The notes under the pieces were generated by a model that did no database searches, was not told where the DNA came from, and saw only the letters and a list, made by a program, of their open reading frames with translations. Made by a program: the position numbers and the translations under genes. Shown here in pieces: positions 7,079 through 15,622 of a DNA stretch of 36,541 nucleotides (its first letter is position 1; every line of letters starts with the position of its first letter). Source of the DNA: Deltaproteobacteria bacterium (lineage in GTDB: Bacteria > Desulfobacterota > Desulfuromonadia > Geobacterales > Pseudopelobacteraceae); NCBI GenBank assembly GCA_019162745.1, contig JAFLLC010000142.1, forward strand, positions 1-36,541, given 5' to 3'.

Positions 7079-7811
7079 CCTCGATTTTACATATCTTGAG
7101 TCGTTGTTCGAGATAGATTTTTCAAAACGAGTGGTAAGTTTGAAGCCACTTGTTGACGGCAGTCTACAGACGTCTTTAAATACCCAGCAGCTTTACAACT
7201 GGTATCGCCAGAAGCAGGCAGAAGCAATGTGGGCAAAAAATGCCATAGACGGATCAGGCTTCATAGGGCTCCAGCCAGTTATTACTTTTCTTGAGGGCCT
7301 GAAGATTCAGATCCCGGTAGTTAAGTCATTCACGGTCCATGGCATGATATCCACGGAGGAATCGGGCGAATACCCATTCATGGTGGAACCAGAAACATCA
7401 CTCACCATTAGCCAGTATGCCAGACCTCATGCAAATGTTTTTCTCAGCCATTCGAGTAAAGACAAGCCGTTTGTTAGAGAATTGCGGCAGAATCTTTATT
7501 CAATCTGTGACACTTTTTTTGACGAAACCGATATCTACCCTGGGCAATCAATAACACAGCGCCTTGACCAGGAGCTGACAGCAACAAACTTACTCGTACT
7601 GATGTTTTCGATACATGCCAGTAACTCCGATTGGGTTCGCAAAGAATGGACTAGCATGTTGTATCTAAAAAAGCCACTCGTTGTTGTAAGGCTCGATGAA
7701 ACACCGCTTCCGCCTTTACTAATTGACTTAAAATACATCAGTTACGAAGATGATTTTGGACTTGTCGCAGATGGTATTGCACAGGCACTTTGCGTATCAC
7801 CACTTAGGTAA
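7065..7811 (+). CDS. TIR-domain protein inside the R-M operon
   Basis: The 248-aa protein has a novel N-terminal region (1-120) and a C-terminal TIR domain (about 123-240): ANVFLSHSSKDKPFVREL, then FFDETDIYPGQSI, then SDWVRKEW. Glu194 in WVRKEW aligns with the catalytic glutamate of NAD-cleaving TIR domains. Prokaryotic TIR proteins in defence loci usually deplete NAD or make a cyclic-ADP-ribose signal when activated. The gene starts inside the end of res (14-nt overlap) and stops 40 nt before mod, so it is an integral operon member. The N-terminal half may sense or dock the restriction complex, but no family is recognised there. Whether this one is an NADase is inference. Confidence 0.85.
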   Translation: MTKLNLDFTYLESLFEIDFSKRVVSLKPLVDGSLQTSLNTQQLYNWYRQKQAEAMWAKNAIDGSGFIGLQPVITFLEGLKIQIPVVKSFTVHGMISTEESGEYPFMVEPETSLTISQYARPHANVFLSHSSKDKPFVRELRQNLYSICDTFFDETDIYPGQSITQRLDQELTATNLLVLMFSIHASNSDWVRKEWTSMLYLKKPLVVVRLDETPLPPLLIDLKYISYEDDFGLVADGIAQALCVSPLR

Positions 7812-7851
7812 ATTAAATGCGACTTTATATAGCAGCGTGAGGATAAAGAAT

Positions 7852-10596
7852 ATGGCAAAAGCACCAATAAAGATTACTGTCGAAACCCTCAACCACGAAG
7901 AAGCGACCCGTAAGAATATTCCCACCGCCGAGCATCAGTCGCTTATGCATGACGCCGATAAGAATCCGGTTCGCATTGCATATGAGCGCCGCAATCGTGA
8001 TCTTGACCCGCAACTTGTCTGGCGTGGTAAGGATGAGCAGGACTGGTCCGATTTAGTAGTACAGGCCCCGCCGCTCTATATTCAGGAGAAAGTCCACCCC
8101 AAGGTGCTGATCGACGACCTGTTGCGCCAAACCAAAGCTGATGTGAAAGAGACAGAGGCACAGTTTGACCTGTTTGCCGATTTCAACGGTTTGCCAAGCG
8201 AGAATGCCAAGACCGAATTCTACCAGCATGATTCCCATTGGGCCAACCGGATGATTCTTGGAGACAGCCTGCAAGTCATGGCGTCTCTGGCCGAGCGGGA
8301 AGGTTTGCGCGGCAAGGTACAATGCATTTTCTTTGACCCACCTTACGGCATCAAGTTCAACTCCAACTTTCAATGGTCAACCACCAGTCGGGACGTAAAG
8401 GATGGCAAGACTGACCACATTACTCGTGAACCCGAGCAGGTCAAAGCATTCCGCGATACTTGGCGAGACGGTATCCACAGCTACCTCACCTACTTGCGTG
8501 ATCGGCTCACCGTCGCCCGCGACCTCCTAACTGATTCCGGCTCTATTTTTGTACAGATCGGAGATGAAAATGTTCACCGCGTCCGGGCGGTAATGGATGA
8601 GGTGTTCGGGGAGGACAATTTTTGCAGCGAAATTGTTTACCAAAAGGCACCTTATGCCACGAGTACACTACTTCCACCTGTGTATGACATGCTTGTCTGG
8701 TATGCAAAATCGAAAAAAAGCGTGAAGTATCGAGAATTATATGAAATGAAAGCCGTCGATGATTCCGGCTCTTATCGTTATATTGACGAAGATATGAAGC
8801 TGACTGGGGCAGGCGAAAAGGATTACCGCTATCAATCGGTATCGCTCGTATCACCTGGCGAAGCATCAACACCTCAACCGTTCGAGTTTCAGACGAAGAT
8901 ATGTTATCCCCCGAAGGGTAGTCACTGGAAAACCGCTGTTGTAGGATTGAATCGAGCTTTGAGAGCAAACCGTGTTTTTTCAACAACCAACTCACTTCGT
9001 TTCAAGAGCCGACTTTCTGATTTCCAAATTTCCATTCGACACAATATTTGGACAGACACTATCACGGGGTCTTTTACAGAAGATAAACTTTACGTTGTTC
9101 AAACCAACCCGAAGGTCGTTGAACGCTGCCTTCTCATGACTACCGACCCCGGTGACCTTGTGCTTGACCCCACCTGTGGTTCTGGAACCACCGCCTATGT
9201 CGCAGAGCAGTGGGGACGCCGCTGGATTACCATTGACACCTCTCGTGTTGCACTGGCACTCGCTCGTGCTCGCATCATGGGGGCACGCTACCCTTATTTC
9301 TTACTGGCTGACTCTAAAGATGGACAACTGAAAGAAGCGGAAATTACCCGTACCATCCTCTCCAGTCAGCCGGTCAGAGGCGATATCCGCCAAGGCTTTG
9401 TCTATGAACGGGTGCCGCACATTACCCTTAAATCCATTGCCAACAATGCTGAGATAGACGTCATCTGGGATAAATTCCAGGAGAAGCTAGAGCCGTTATG
9501 TCAGCAACTCAATCAATCCGTTGCTAAGACCTGGGAGGATTGGCAAATCCCTCGTGACGCTGACAGCAAATGGAGCGATGCTGCCAAGAAGCTGCATGCG
9601 GAGTGGTGGGAGCAGCGCATTGCTCGGCAGAAGGAGATTGATGCCTCCATCGCCGCTAAGGGCGACTCTGAATATCTCTACGATAAACCATTCGAAGATA
9701 AAAAGAAGGTCCGCGTTGCTGGTCCGTTTACGGTTGAGAGCCTGTCACCACACCGAACACTGGCAGTTGGTGTAGATGACGAACTAATTGACACAGCATC
9801 TGAGCCTAAAGAAGGCTATGGTGTTGAGCGCGACTTCGTACAGATGATCTTAGAAAATCTTAAAACCTCAGGAGTGCAACAAGCACATAAAGAAGACAAG
9901 ATAGTCTTTACCGCTCTCACGCCTTGGCCGGGTGATATGGTCTGTGCTGAAGGCCGTTATGAGGAGTCAGGAGCAGAAAAACGTGCTGCTATCTTCATTG
10001 GTCCTGAATTCGGAACAGTTTCCCGTCCTGACTTGGTATCCGCTGCCCGTGAAGCTGGTGATGCCGGTTTTGATGTCCTGATTGCCTGTGCCTTTAACTA
10101 CGATGCCCACTCCTCGGAATTCGACAAACTCGGTCGCATCCCGGTACTCAAGGCCCGTATGAACGCCGATCTGCACATGGCCGATGACCTCAAGAACACC
10201 GGTAAAGGTAACCTGTTTGTCATTTTCGGTGAGCCAGATATCGACATCATCGATGCCGCCGATGACCAGGTGAAAGTCAAAGTAAACGGCGTTGATGTAT
10301 TCCATCCCAACACCGGAGAAGTCCGCAGCGACGGAGCTGAAGGCATCGCTTGCTGGTTCATAGACACCGACTACAACGAAGAAAGCTTCTTTGTCCGCCA
10401 CGCCTACTTCCTGGGAGCAAATGATCCGTACAAATCACTGAAGACCACGCTCAAGGCCGAGATCAACGAAGACGCCTGGGCATCACTGAACAGTGACACC
10501 TCCCGGCCATTCGACAAACCGAAAACCGGACGGATAGCGGTTAAGGTTATCAATCATTTGGGGGATGAGGTTATGAAGGTTTTTCGGGTGAACTAA
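7852..10596 (+). CDS. Large site-specific adenine-N6 DNA methyltransferase (Mod)
   Basis: The 914-aa methyltransferase has catalytic motif IV DPPYG (162-166) before the SAM-binding motif I region DPTCGSGTT (439-447), the beta-class order typical of type III Mod. The segment between them probably holds target recognition. About 370 further residues follow, longer than classical Mod but in line with partners of BPTD_3080-type Res proteins. It should methylate adenine in the recognition site and protect self DNA. ATG 7852 is chosen because GAGGATAAAG precedes it; an in-frame ATG at 7750 would overlap the TIR gene heavily. Its stop is 3 nt before the next start, implying translational coupling. 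The recognition sequence cannot be predicted. Confidence 0.92.
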   Translation: MAKAPIKITVETLNHEEATRKNIPTAEHQSLMHDADKNPVRIAYERRNRDLDPQLVWRGKDEQDWSDLVVQAPPLYIQEKVHPKVLIDDLLRQTKADVKETEAQFDLFADFNGLPSENAKTEFYQHDSHWANRMILGDSLQVMASLAEREGLRGKVQCIFFDPPYGIKFNSNFQWSTTSRDVKDGKTDHITREPEQVKAFRDTWRDGIHSYLTYLRDRLTVARDLLTDSGSIFVQIGDENVHRVRAVMDEVFGEDNFCSEIVYQKAPYATSTLLPPVYDMLVWYAKSKKSVKYRELYEMKAVDDSGSYRYIDEDMKLTGAGEKDYRYQSVSLVSPGEASTPQPFEFQTKICYPPKGSHWKTAVVGLNRALRANRVFSTTNSLRFKSRLSDFQISIRHNIWTDTITGSFTEDKLYVVQTNPKVVERCLLMTTDPGDLVLDPTCGSGTTAYVAEQWGRRWITIDTSRVALALARARIMGARYPYFLLADSKDGQLKEAEITRTILSSQPVRGDIRQGFVYERVPHITLKSIANNAEIDVIWDKFQEKLEPLCQQLNQSVAKTWEDWQIPRDADSKWSDAAKKLHAEWWEQRIARQKEIDASIAAKGDSEYLYDKPFEDKKKVRVAGPFTVESLSPHRTLAVGVDDELIDTASEPKEGYGVERDFVQMILENLKTSGVQQAHKEDKIVFTALTPWPGDMVCAEGRYEESGAEKRAAIFIGPEFGTVSRPDLVSAAREAGDAGFDVLIACAFNYDAHSSEFDKLGRIPVLKARMNADLHMADDLKNTGKGNLFVIFGEPDIDIIDAADDQVKVKVNGVDVFHPNTGEVRSDGAEGIACWFIDTDYNEESFFVRHAYFLGANDPYKSLKTTLKAEINEDAWASLNSDTSRPFDKPKTGRIAVKVINHLGDEVMKVFRVN

Positions 10597-10599
10597 GCA

Positions 10600-11745
10600 A
10601 TGGCTTTTGATCTGAGTCAAATTGAGCGGATACATAACTTCATACTATCGACACAAAGGTTGGGCCAAATTCAGTGTGGCTCACTGAAGATGGATATGCT
10701 TACGCCAATTGGGAAAATGCTCAAAGCGCCTGACATAAATAGCTTGGCATTTGCCAGGCAGGTGCTGGGTATGGTCGCAATCAGGAGTTCGGATACTGAT
10801 GAAGAAAAAGACGGCGAAAAAGAGGCTGCGAAGCTCTCTGATGATGATATTTTACAGGTCGCCAATGATGAGGTCGATTTATTCGCAATTGAGTTTGTAA
10901 ACCATAATAAATGGCTACTTCCCAATGATAACGATAAGCGAAAAGTCGTCACAAATGATAATGGTGAAAGGATCGTCAGATTCGTTCCACTAATTGACGA
11001 TTTTAAGAAAAGGGATGATGAAGCTGGTAGCGACTTTTTTGTGCGAGTACTTCGCCATTACTTTGATGATCAGCAACTGCGGTTGAAAAAGATGTTGGAA
11101 CCTCTTTCTGCTCAACTCGCATCTGTCCAATTAAGTGATTCGATCAAAAAAATGTTGGAGCCGGTGTCGAGCCTGCTGGCAACGAATATATACAAAGACT
11201 CTACTCTTGAATCGTTGCGAATGAATTTTAGTCTGTCAGATCAGCTTAAGGATAGTATCAAAGCGTATGATAGATCATCAGTTAACGGCATTCTTGGCCA
11301 GGCAACATACGAGCCAGTAATACCTCAAATGCCAGAGATAAGGATTCCAGAAAATCCACTCATTGAGACTAATAAGCGACTGAACAAAGTTCTTGAACTT
11401 ATGGAGGGTATGCGACCACTCGCATCACAATCCGCCGAACTCATCGGCAACATGAATGATACAGCATTGCGTATGCAATCTGATTCTATCAGCAATGCAC
11501 GAAAGACAGAGTGGTACACACGAATTGCAATTGGCATCGCGGTCATCAGCATTATTGTGTCATCAATCTTTTCTTGGCTTAGTTACAAAAATTCAAAACA
11601 AGATGCCGCAAAAAATGACAGACAAATTGAAGCGTTTCAGAAAGAAATACGAAACTTGATTGCTGCACAAGAGAAGGACCGTAATATACTTGTGAAAGTT
11701 CTGAATGACTCTCTTCAATCGCAGAAGCGATTAAAAAGCAGATAG
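10600..11745 (+). CDS. Membrane-anchored coiled-coil protein of unknown function
   Basis: I do not recognise this 381-aa protein. Residues 1-150 are mixed and charged. There is an internal repeat, LKKMLEPLSAQLA followed by IKKMLEPVSSLLA, then a proline-rich linker (VIPQMPEIRIPENP) and a helical stretch. A single transmembrane segment lies at about 305-328 (IAIGIAVISIIVSSIFSWL), followed by a charged C-terminal coiled coil (330-381). No signal peptide is seen. It begins 3 nt after the mod stop without its own clear ribosome site, so it is probably translated by coupling. A membrane protein between a methyltransferase and a SIR2 effector could localise the complex or disrupt membranes; this is speculation. 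Confidence 0.75.
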   Translation: MAFDLSQIERIHNFILSTQRLGQIQCGSLKMDMLTPIGKMLKAPDINSLAFARQVLGMVAIRSSDTDEEKDGEKEAAKLSDDDILQVANDEVDLFAIEFVNHNKWLLPNDNDKRKVVTNDNGERIVRFVPLIDDFKKRDDEAGSDFFVRVLRHYFDDQQLRLKKMLEPLSAQLASVQLSDSIKKMLEPVSSLLATNIYKDSTLESLRMNFSLSDQLKDSIKAYDRSSVNGILGQATYEPVIPQMPEIRIPENPLIETNKRLNKVLELMEGMRPLASQSAELIGNMNDTALRMQSDSISNARKTEWYTRIAIGIAVISIIVSSIFSWLSYKNSKQDAAKNDRQIEAFQKEIRNLIAAQEKDRNILVKVLNDSLQSQKRLKSR

Positions 11746-11791
11746 TTACAACCAATTTCGTGAATGAAGGTATTTCGGGTGTGAAGTCAGT

Positions 11792-14700
11792 ATGCAATTC
11801 ATTACAAATGGACCAGACATACCTGAAAGATTATTACAAGCCCACGAAGAGGGACGAGTTGTGTTCTTTTGTGGAGCCGGCATTTCGTATCCTGCTGGAC
11901 TGCCAGACTTCAAAGGTCTAGTAGACCGCATATACAAAGATTTGGGCACAGCAAGGGAGCCCCTTGAAGAGCAGGTATTTGTAAAAGAGCAGTATGACGC
12001 AACATTAGGGTTGCTTGAACGTCGCTACCCAGGACAGCGAGTTGCTGTCAGAACATCGCTTGCCAAGGCTCTCAAACCAAAACTTCGACGAAGTGGTGCG
12101 ATTACTACACATGAAGCTTTATTGCAATTATCCACTGATCGACAAGATAAGGTCAGGCTGGTTACAACTAACTTTGATAGAATTTTTCACTACATTAGTG
12201 AACGACGTACACCTGCTATTCCTTGCTTTTCTGCTCCGCTCCTCCCAATTCCAAAGCCTAGTCGCTGGCATGGTGTTGTTCATCTACATGGACTGCTTAC
12301 CAAGGCTTTCGATGAAACATCTCTCAATCGATTGGTACTGACGAGTGGCGATTTTGGCTTAGCCTATCTAACCGAACGCTGGGCATCACGATTTGTCAGT
12401 GACCTGTTCCGCAATTACACCGTATGCTTCGTAGGGTATAGCATTAATGACCCTGTGTTGCGTTACATGATGGATGCACTTGCAGTAGATGAAATGTTAG
12501 GAGAACCACGGCCAGAGGCTTATGCTTTCGGTAGCTTCTCAGATGGAGATTATGATCAATGCATACGTGAATGGGGGGCAAAAGGAGTTACTCCGCTGCT
12601 TTACAAAGTACCTGCCGGAACACAAGACCATTCGGCATTTCACCTTACACTCAAAGAATGGTCTGATACATACCGCGACGGAGTTCGTGGCAAAGAGTTG
12701 ATTGTAGCCCAACATGCTGTTACTCCACCGTTAACTACTTCACGTTTAGATTATGCCGTCGGAAGGGTTCTTTGGGCGCTCACGGATGGTCTTGCTGCTA
12801 AACATTTTGCAGATCTTGATCCAGTTCCTCCATTATCTTGGCTTGAACCACTATCTGAAGCACAGTTCAAACACGATGATTTACCGCGATTCGGCGTTAC
12901 CCCTACGACACCCATTCCAGATGACGAGAAAAAACTTGCGTTCAGTGTTATTCGACGACCATCCCCATATTCTCTTGCACCGTGGATGAGCCTTATTGAC
13001 AGTGGCTTCAGTGTTAGTAGATGGGATGATGTAATGCTAAATCTGGCACGCTGGCTAACACGCCATCTGAATGATCCAAAGCTAGTGTTGTGGCTAGCTA
13101 ACAGAGGTGGCCGATTACACGATAATTCTGTGCGGTTAATACATCGTCGGATCGAAGAGCTTGATCAGATGAAACTCGATGGAAAACAATTGGAACTTGA
13201 TAGTATTCTAGCAAGTGCCCCCAAAGCTATCCCAAATAGATTGATGCGCACTCTCTGGCGGATTATTCTGACTAATCGATTAAAAGCATCTTTTACAAGT
13301 TTTGATTTGTACGATTGGTTACGTCGTTTAAAACATGGAGGGCTTACTCCCTCTTTGCGCCTAGAATTGCATGAATTATTAATGCCCCGCATAACCATTA
13401 GAAAAGCATTTAGTCTGGATGATGATCAAGAGGAAGTCGTTGAGCCCCAAAGGATAAATGATCTGGTAGAGTGGGAAATTGTACTTTCCACTGACCATCC
13501 CCACCATATACTCCGCGAAGTTGCAGATAAGAGCTATTGGCAATCAGCACTGCCAGATTTATTACAGGATTTTACAATTCTACTCCGCAATATACTCGAC
13601 TTGATGAATGAATTTGGTGGTGCTGATGACAAAAGTGATCATTCATATATCCACCAGCCATCGATAAGCGATCATCCACAAAACAAAGATTTCCGGGATT
13701 GGACTGTGCTCATTGATTTGGTCCGCGATGCCTGGATGGCCACGAAACAGAGTAATCCTGAACTAGCACGAGTCGTTGCTGAAGAATGGCGGATGGTACC
13801 ATACCCCCTGTTTAAGCGTTTAGCTTTTTTTGCCGCTGCTCAAGGAGATGTAATTTCTACGAAACAATCTCTCCGTTGGCTGTTAGCCAACAACACTTGG
13901 TGGTTATGGTCAATCGAAACTGAGCGTGAAGCAATTCGACTTCTTATATCAATTACTCCATCTTTGAATTCCAAAGAACGGGCTGAATTAGAACAAACAA
14001 TCTTGCAAGGTCCACCACGTGAAATGTTCAAAGAGGACATTGACCAAAATCGCTGGACCTCCATCGTAGATCGTGAAATTTGGTTACGACTCGTCAAAAT
14101 ATTATCAACAGGCGCGAAACTAGGGCGTGTAGCTAAAGCTCGATTTAAAGAACTTACTCTGCAATATCCGCAATGGACAATAGCCAAGGACGAAAAAGAT
14201 GAGTTTCCCTACTGGATGAGTGACGGCGCTGAATGGCGCAAGTTCATTTCCACGCCTTATCACCGACGCGAACTAATGGAGTGGCTTAAGAAACAAGTAG
14301 TAGCAGATCACTGGCAGGAGGATGATTGGCGTCAACGTTGTCACGACAACTTTCCGACAACTGCTTGTGCTTTGTTTGCTCTGACACAAATACAAGAGTG
14401 GCCAGTCAGTCCCTGGAGAGAAGCTTTACAGACGTGGGCTGAGGAGAAATTCCTAAAACGTTCTTGGCGCTATATGGCACTTACTGTTGCCAACTTACCA
14501 GACGAATTATTGCGAGAGTTATCACACAGTATTGCTTGGTGGCTTCAAGCTCAAGCAAAGGTTTTCTTGGGGCAAGATGAACTTTTCCACCATCTTGTTC
14601 GGCGTATTTTAGATCTAGAAGAAGAGGAAAGCGTACAGCCGGATGAAGACTCTGTGTCCCGAGCAATAAATCATCCTGTTGGACTTGTGACTGAAGCTTT

Positions 14701-15592
14701 AATCCACTGGTGGTATCGTCAGGAACCCATTGACCGACAAGGACTCGCCTTTGAAATAAAACCCATTTTCACTCAACTTTGCAATACAAACATTCAAAAG
14801 TTTCGTCATGCAAGATTATTACTTGCAACCCATGTAATTTCTATCTTTCGAGTTGATCCAGATTGGGCAACAGAACATCTGCTACCGCTTTTTGATTGGC
14901 AGACATCAGAGAGTGAAGCTAAATCAGCCTGGGAAGGTTTCCTTTGGTCTCCACGACTCTATAAGCCGCTAATGACAGCAATTAAGCAGCCATTGCTTGG
15001 GACTGTAATGCATTATTCAAAGCTGGGTAAGCATGCAGAGCAATATGCGGCATTTTTAACTTTTGCGGCTTTGGAGCCTAGTGACACCTTTACTCAAGCT
15101 GAACTGTGCCATGCCACGCGTGCATTGCCTGCGGAAGGTTTGCATGGTGCCGCTCAAGCATTAGTTAGAGCACTTGAAGGTGCCGGTGAGCAAAGAAGAG
15201 AATATTGGCATAATCGTGTATCTCCCTATTTAAAAAACATTTGGCCTAAAACACGGGATATTATAAGTCCAGCCATTTCTGAGAGCCTCTCAAGGCTCTG
15301 TGTAGCGGCTCAATCAGCATTTCCAGAAGCTCTAAATGAATTAAAGCATTGGCTTCAACCGCCAGAATACCCGGAATTCATCGTGCATTTACTATCCAAT
15401 GCAAAAATACCCAATGAATTTCCTGAAGAATCGCTGACGTTCCTGGACATTCTTGTCAGTGACACAACGCGATGGTCACCAAGTGAACTTCCTGCGTGCC
15501 TTGACGTAATACAAAATTCTAGACCAGACCTCGTTAATGATATTCGGTATAAGAGACTTCGAGAATACATTCGTCGTCATGGGAATGATTAA
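11792..15592 (+). CDS. Large SIR2-domain defence protein (DUF4020-like C-terminus)
   Basis: The 1266-aa protein has an N-terminal SIR2 domain with NAD-binding FFCGAGISYPAGLPDF (25-40), TTNFD (125-129), HLHG (164-167, candidate catalytic His166) and LTSGDFG (183-189). SIR2 domains of anti-phage proteins (Thoeris ThsA, DSR1/DSR2 and others) hydrolyse NAD to stop phage growth. The remaining roughly 950 residues are helical and W/R-rich with no transmembrane segment, and probably form the phage-sensing part; they resemble SIR2-DUF4020 proteins, an assignment made from memory. The ATG at 11792 lacks a strong ribosome site. It lies in the same direction as mod, 46 nt after the membrane protein. Intact. 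Confidence 0.88.
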   Translation: MQFITNGPDIPERLLQAHEEGRVVFFCGAGISYPAGLPDFKGLVDRIYKDLGTAREPLEEQVFVKEQYDATLGLLERRYPGQRVAVRTSLAKALKPKLRRSGAITTHEALLQLSTDRQDKVRLVTTNFDRIFHYISERRTPAIPCFSAPLLPIPKPSRWHGVVHLHGLLTKAFDETSLNRLVLTSGDFGLAYLTERWASRFVSDLFRNYTVCFVGYSINDPVLRYMMDALAVDEMLGEPRPEAYAFGSFSDGDYDQCIREWGAKGVTPLLYKVPAGTQDHSAFHLTLKEWSDTYRDGVRGKELIVAQHAVTPPLTTSRLDYAVGRVLWALTDGLAAKHFADLDPVPPLSWLEPLSEAQFKHDDLPRFGVTPTTPIPDDEKKLAFSVIRRPSPYSLAPWMSLIDSGFSVSRWDDVMLNLARWLTRHLNDPKLVLWLANRGGRLHDNSVRLIHRRIEELDQMKLDGKQLELDSILASAPKAIPNRLMRTLWRIILTNRLKASFTSFDLYDWLRRLKHGGLTPSLRLELHELLMPRITIRKAFSLDDDQEEVVEPQRINDLVEWEIVLSTDHPHHILREVADKSYWQSALPDLLQDFTILLRNILDLMNEFGGADDKSDHSYIHQPSISDHPQNKDFRDWTVLIDLVRDAWMATKQSNPELARVVAEEWRMVPYPLFKRLAFFAAAQGDVISTKQSLRWLLANNTWWLWSIETEREAIRLLISITPSLNSKERAELEQTILQGPPREMFKEDIDQNRWTSIVDREIWLRLVKILSTGAKLGRVAKARFKELTLQYPQWTIAKDEKDEFPYWMSDGAEWRKFISTPYHRRELMEWLKKQVVADHWQEDDWRQRCHDNFPTTACALFALTQIQEWPVSPWREALQTWAEEKFLKRSWRYMALTVANLPDELLRELSHSIAWWLQAQAKVFLGQDELFHHLVRRILDLEEEESVQPDEDSVSRAINHPVGLVTEALIHWWYRQEPIDRQGLAFEIKPIFTQLCNTNIQKFRHARLLLATHVISIFRVDPDWATEHLLPLFDWQTSESEAKSAWEGFLWSPRLYKPLMTAIKQPLLGTVMHYSKLGKHAEQYAAFLTFAALEPSDTFTQAELCHATRALPAEGLHGAAQALVRALEGAGEQRREYWHNRVSPYLKNIWPKTRDIISPAISESLSRLCVAAQSAFPEALNELKHWLQPPEYPEFIVHLLSNAKIPNEFPEESLTFLDILVSDTTRWSPSELPACLDVIQNSRPDLVNDIRYKRLREYIRRHGND

Positions 15593-15622
15593 GTAGAGCT
15601 ATCAATTGATCATGGAGTGAAA

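Noticed and set aside
8543-8995. 150-codon open frame on the minus strand inside mod
   Set aside because: Antisense to the target-recognition region of an intact methyltransferase; no start signal or domain.
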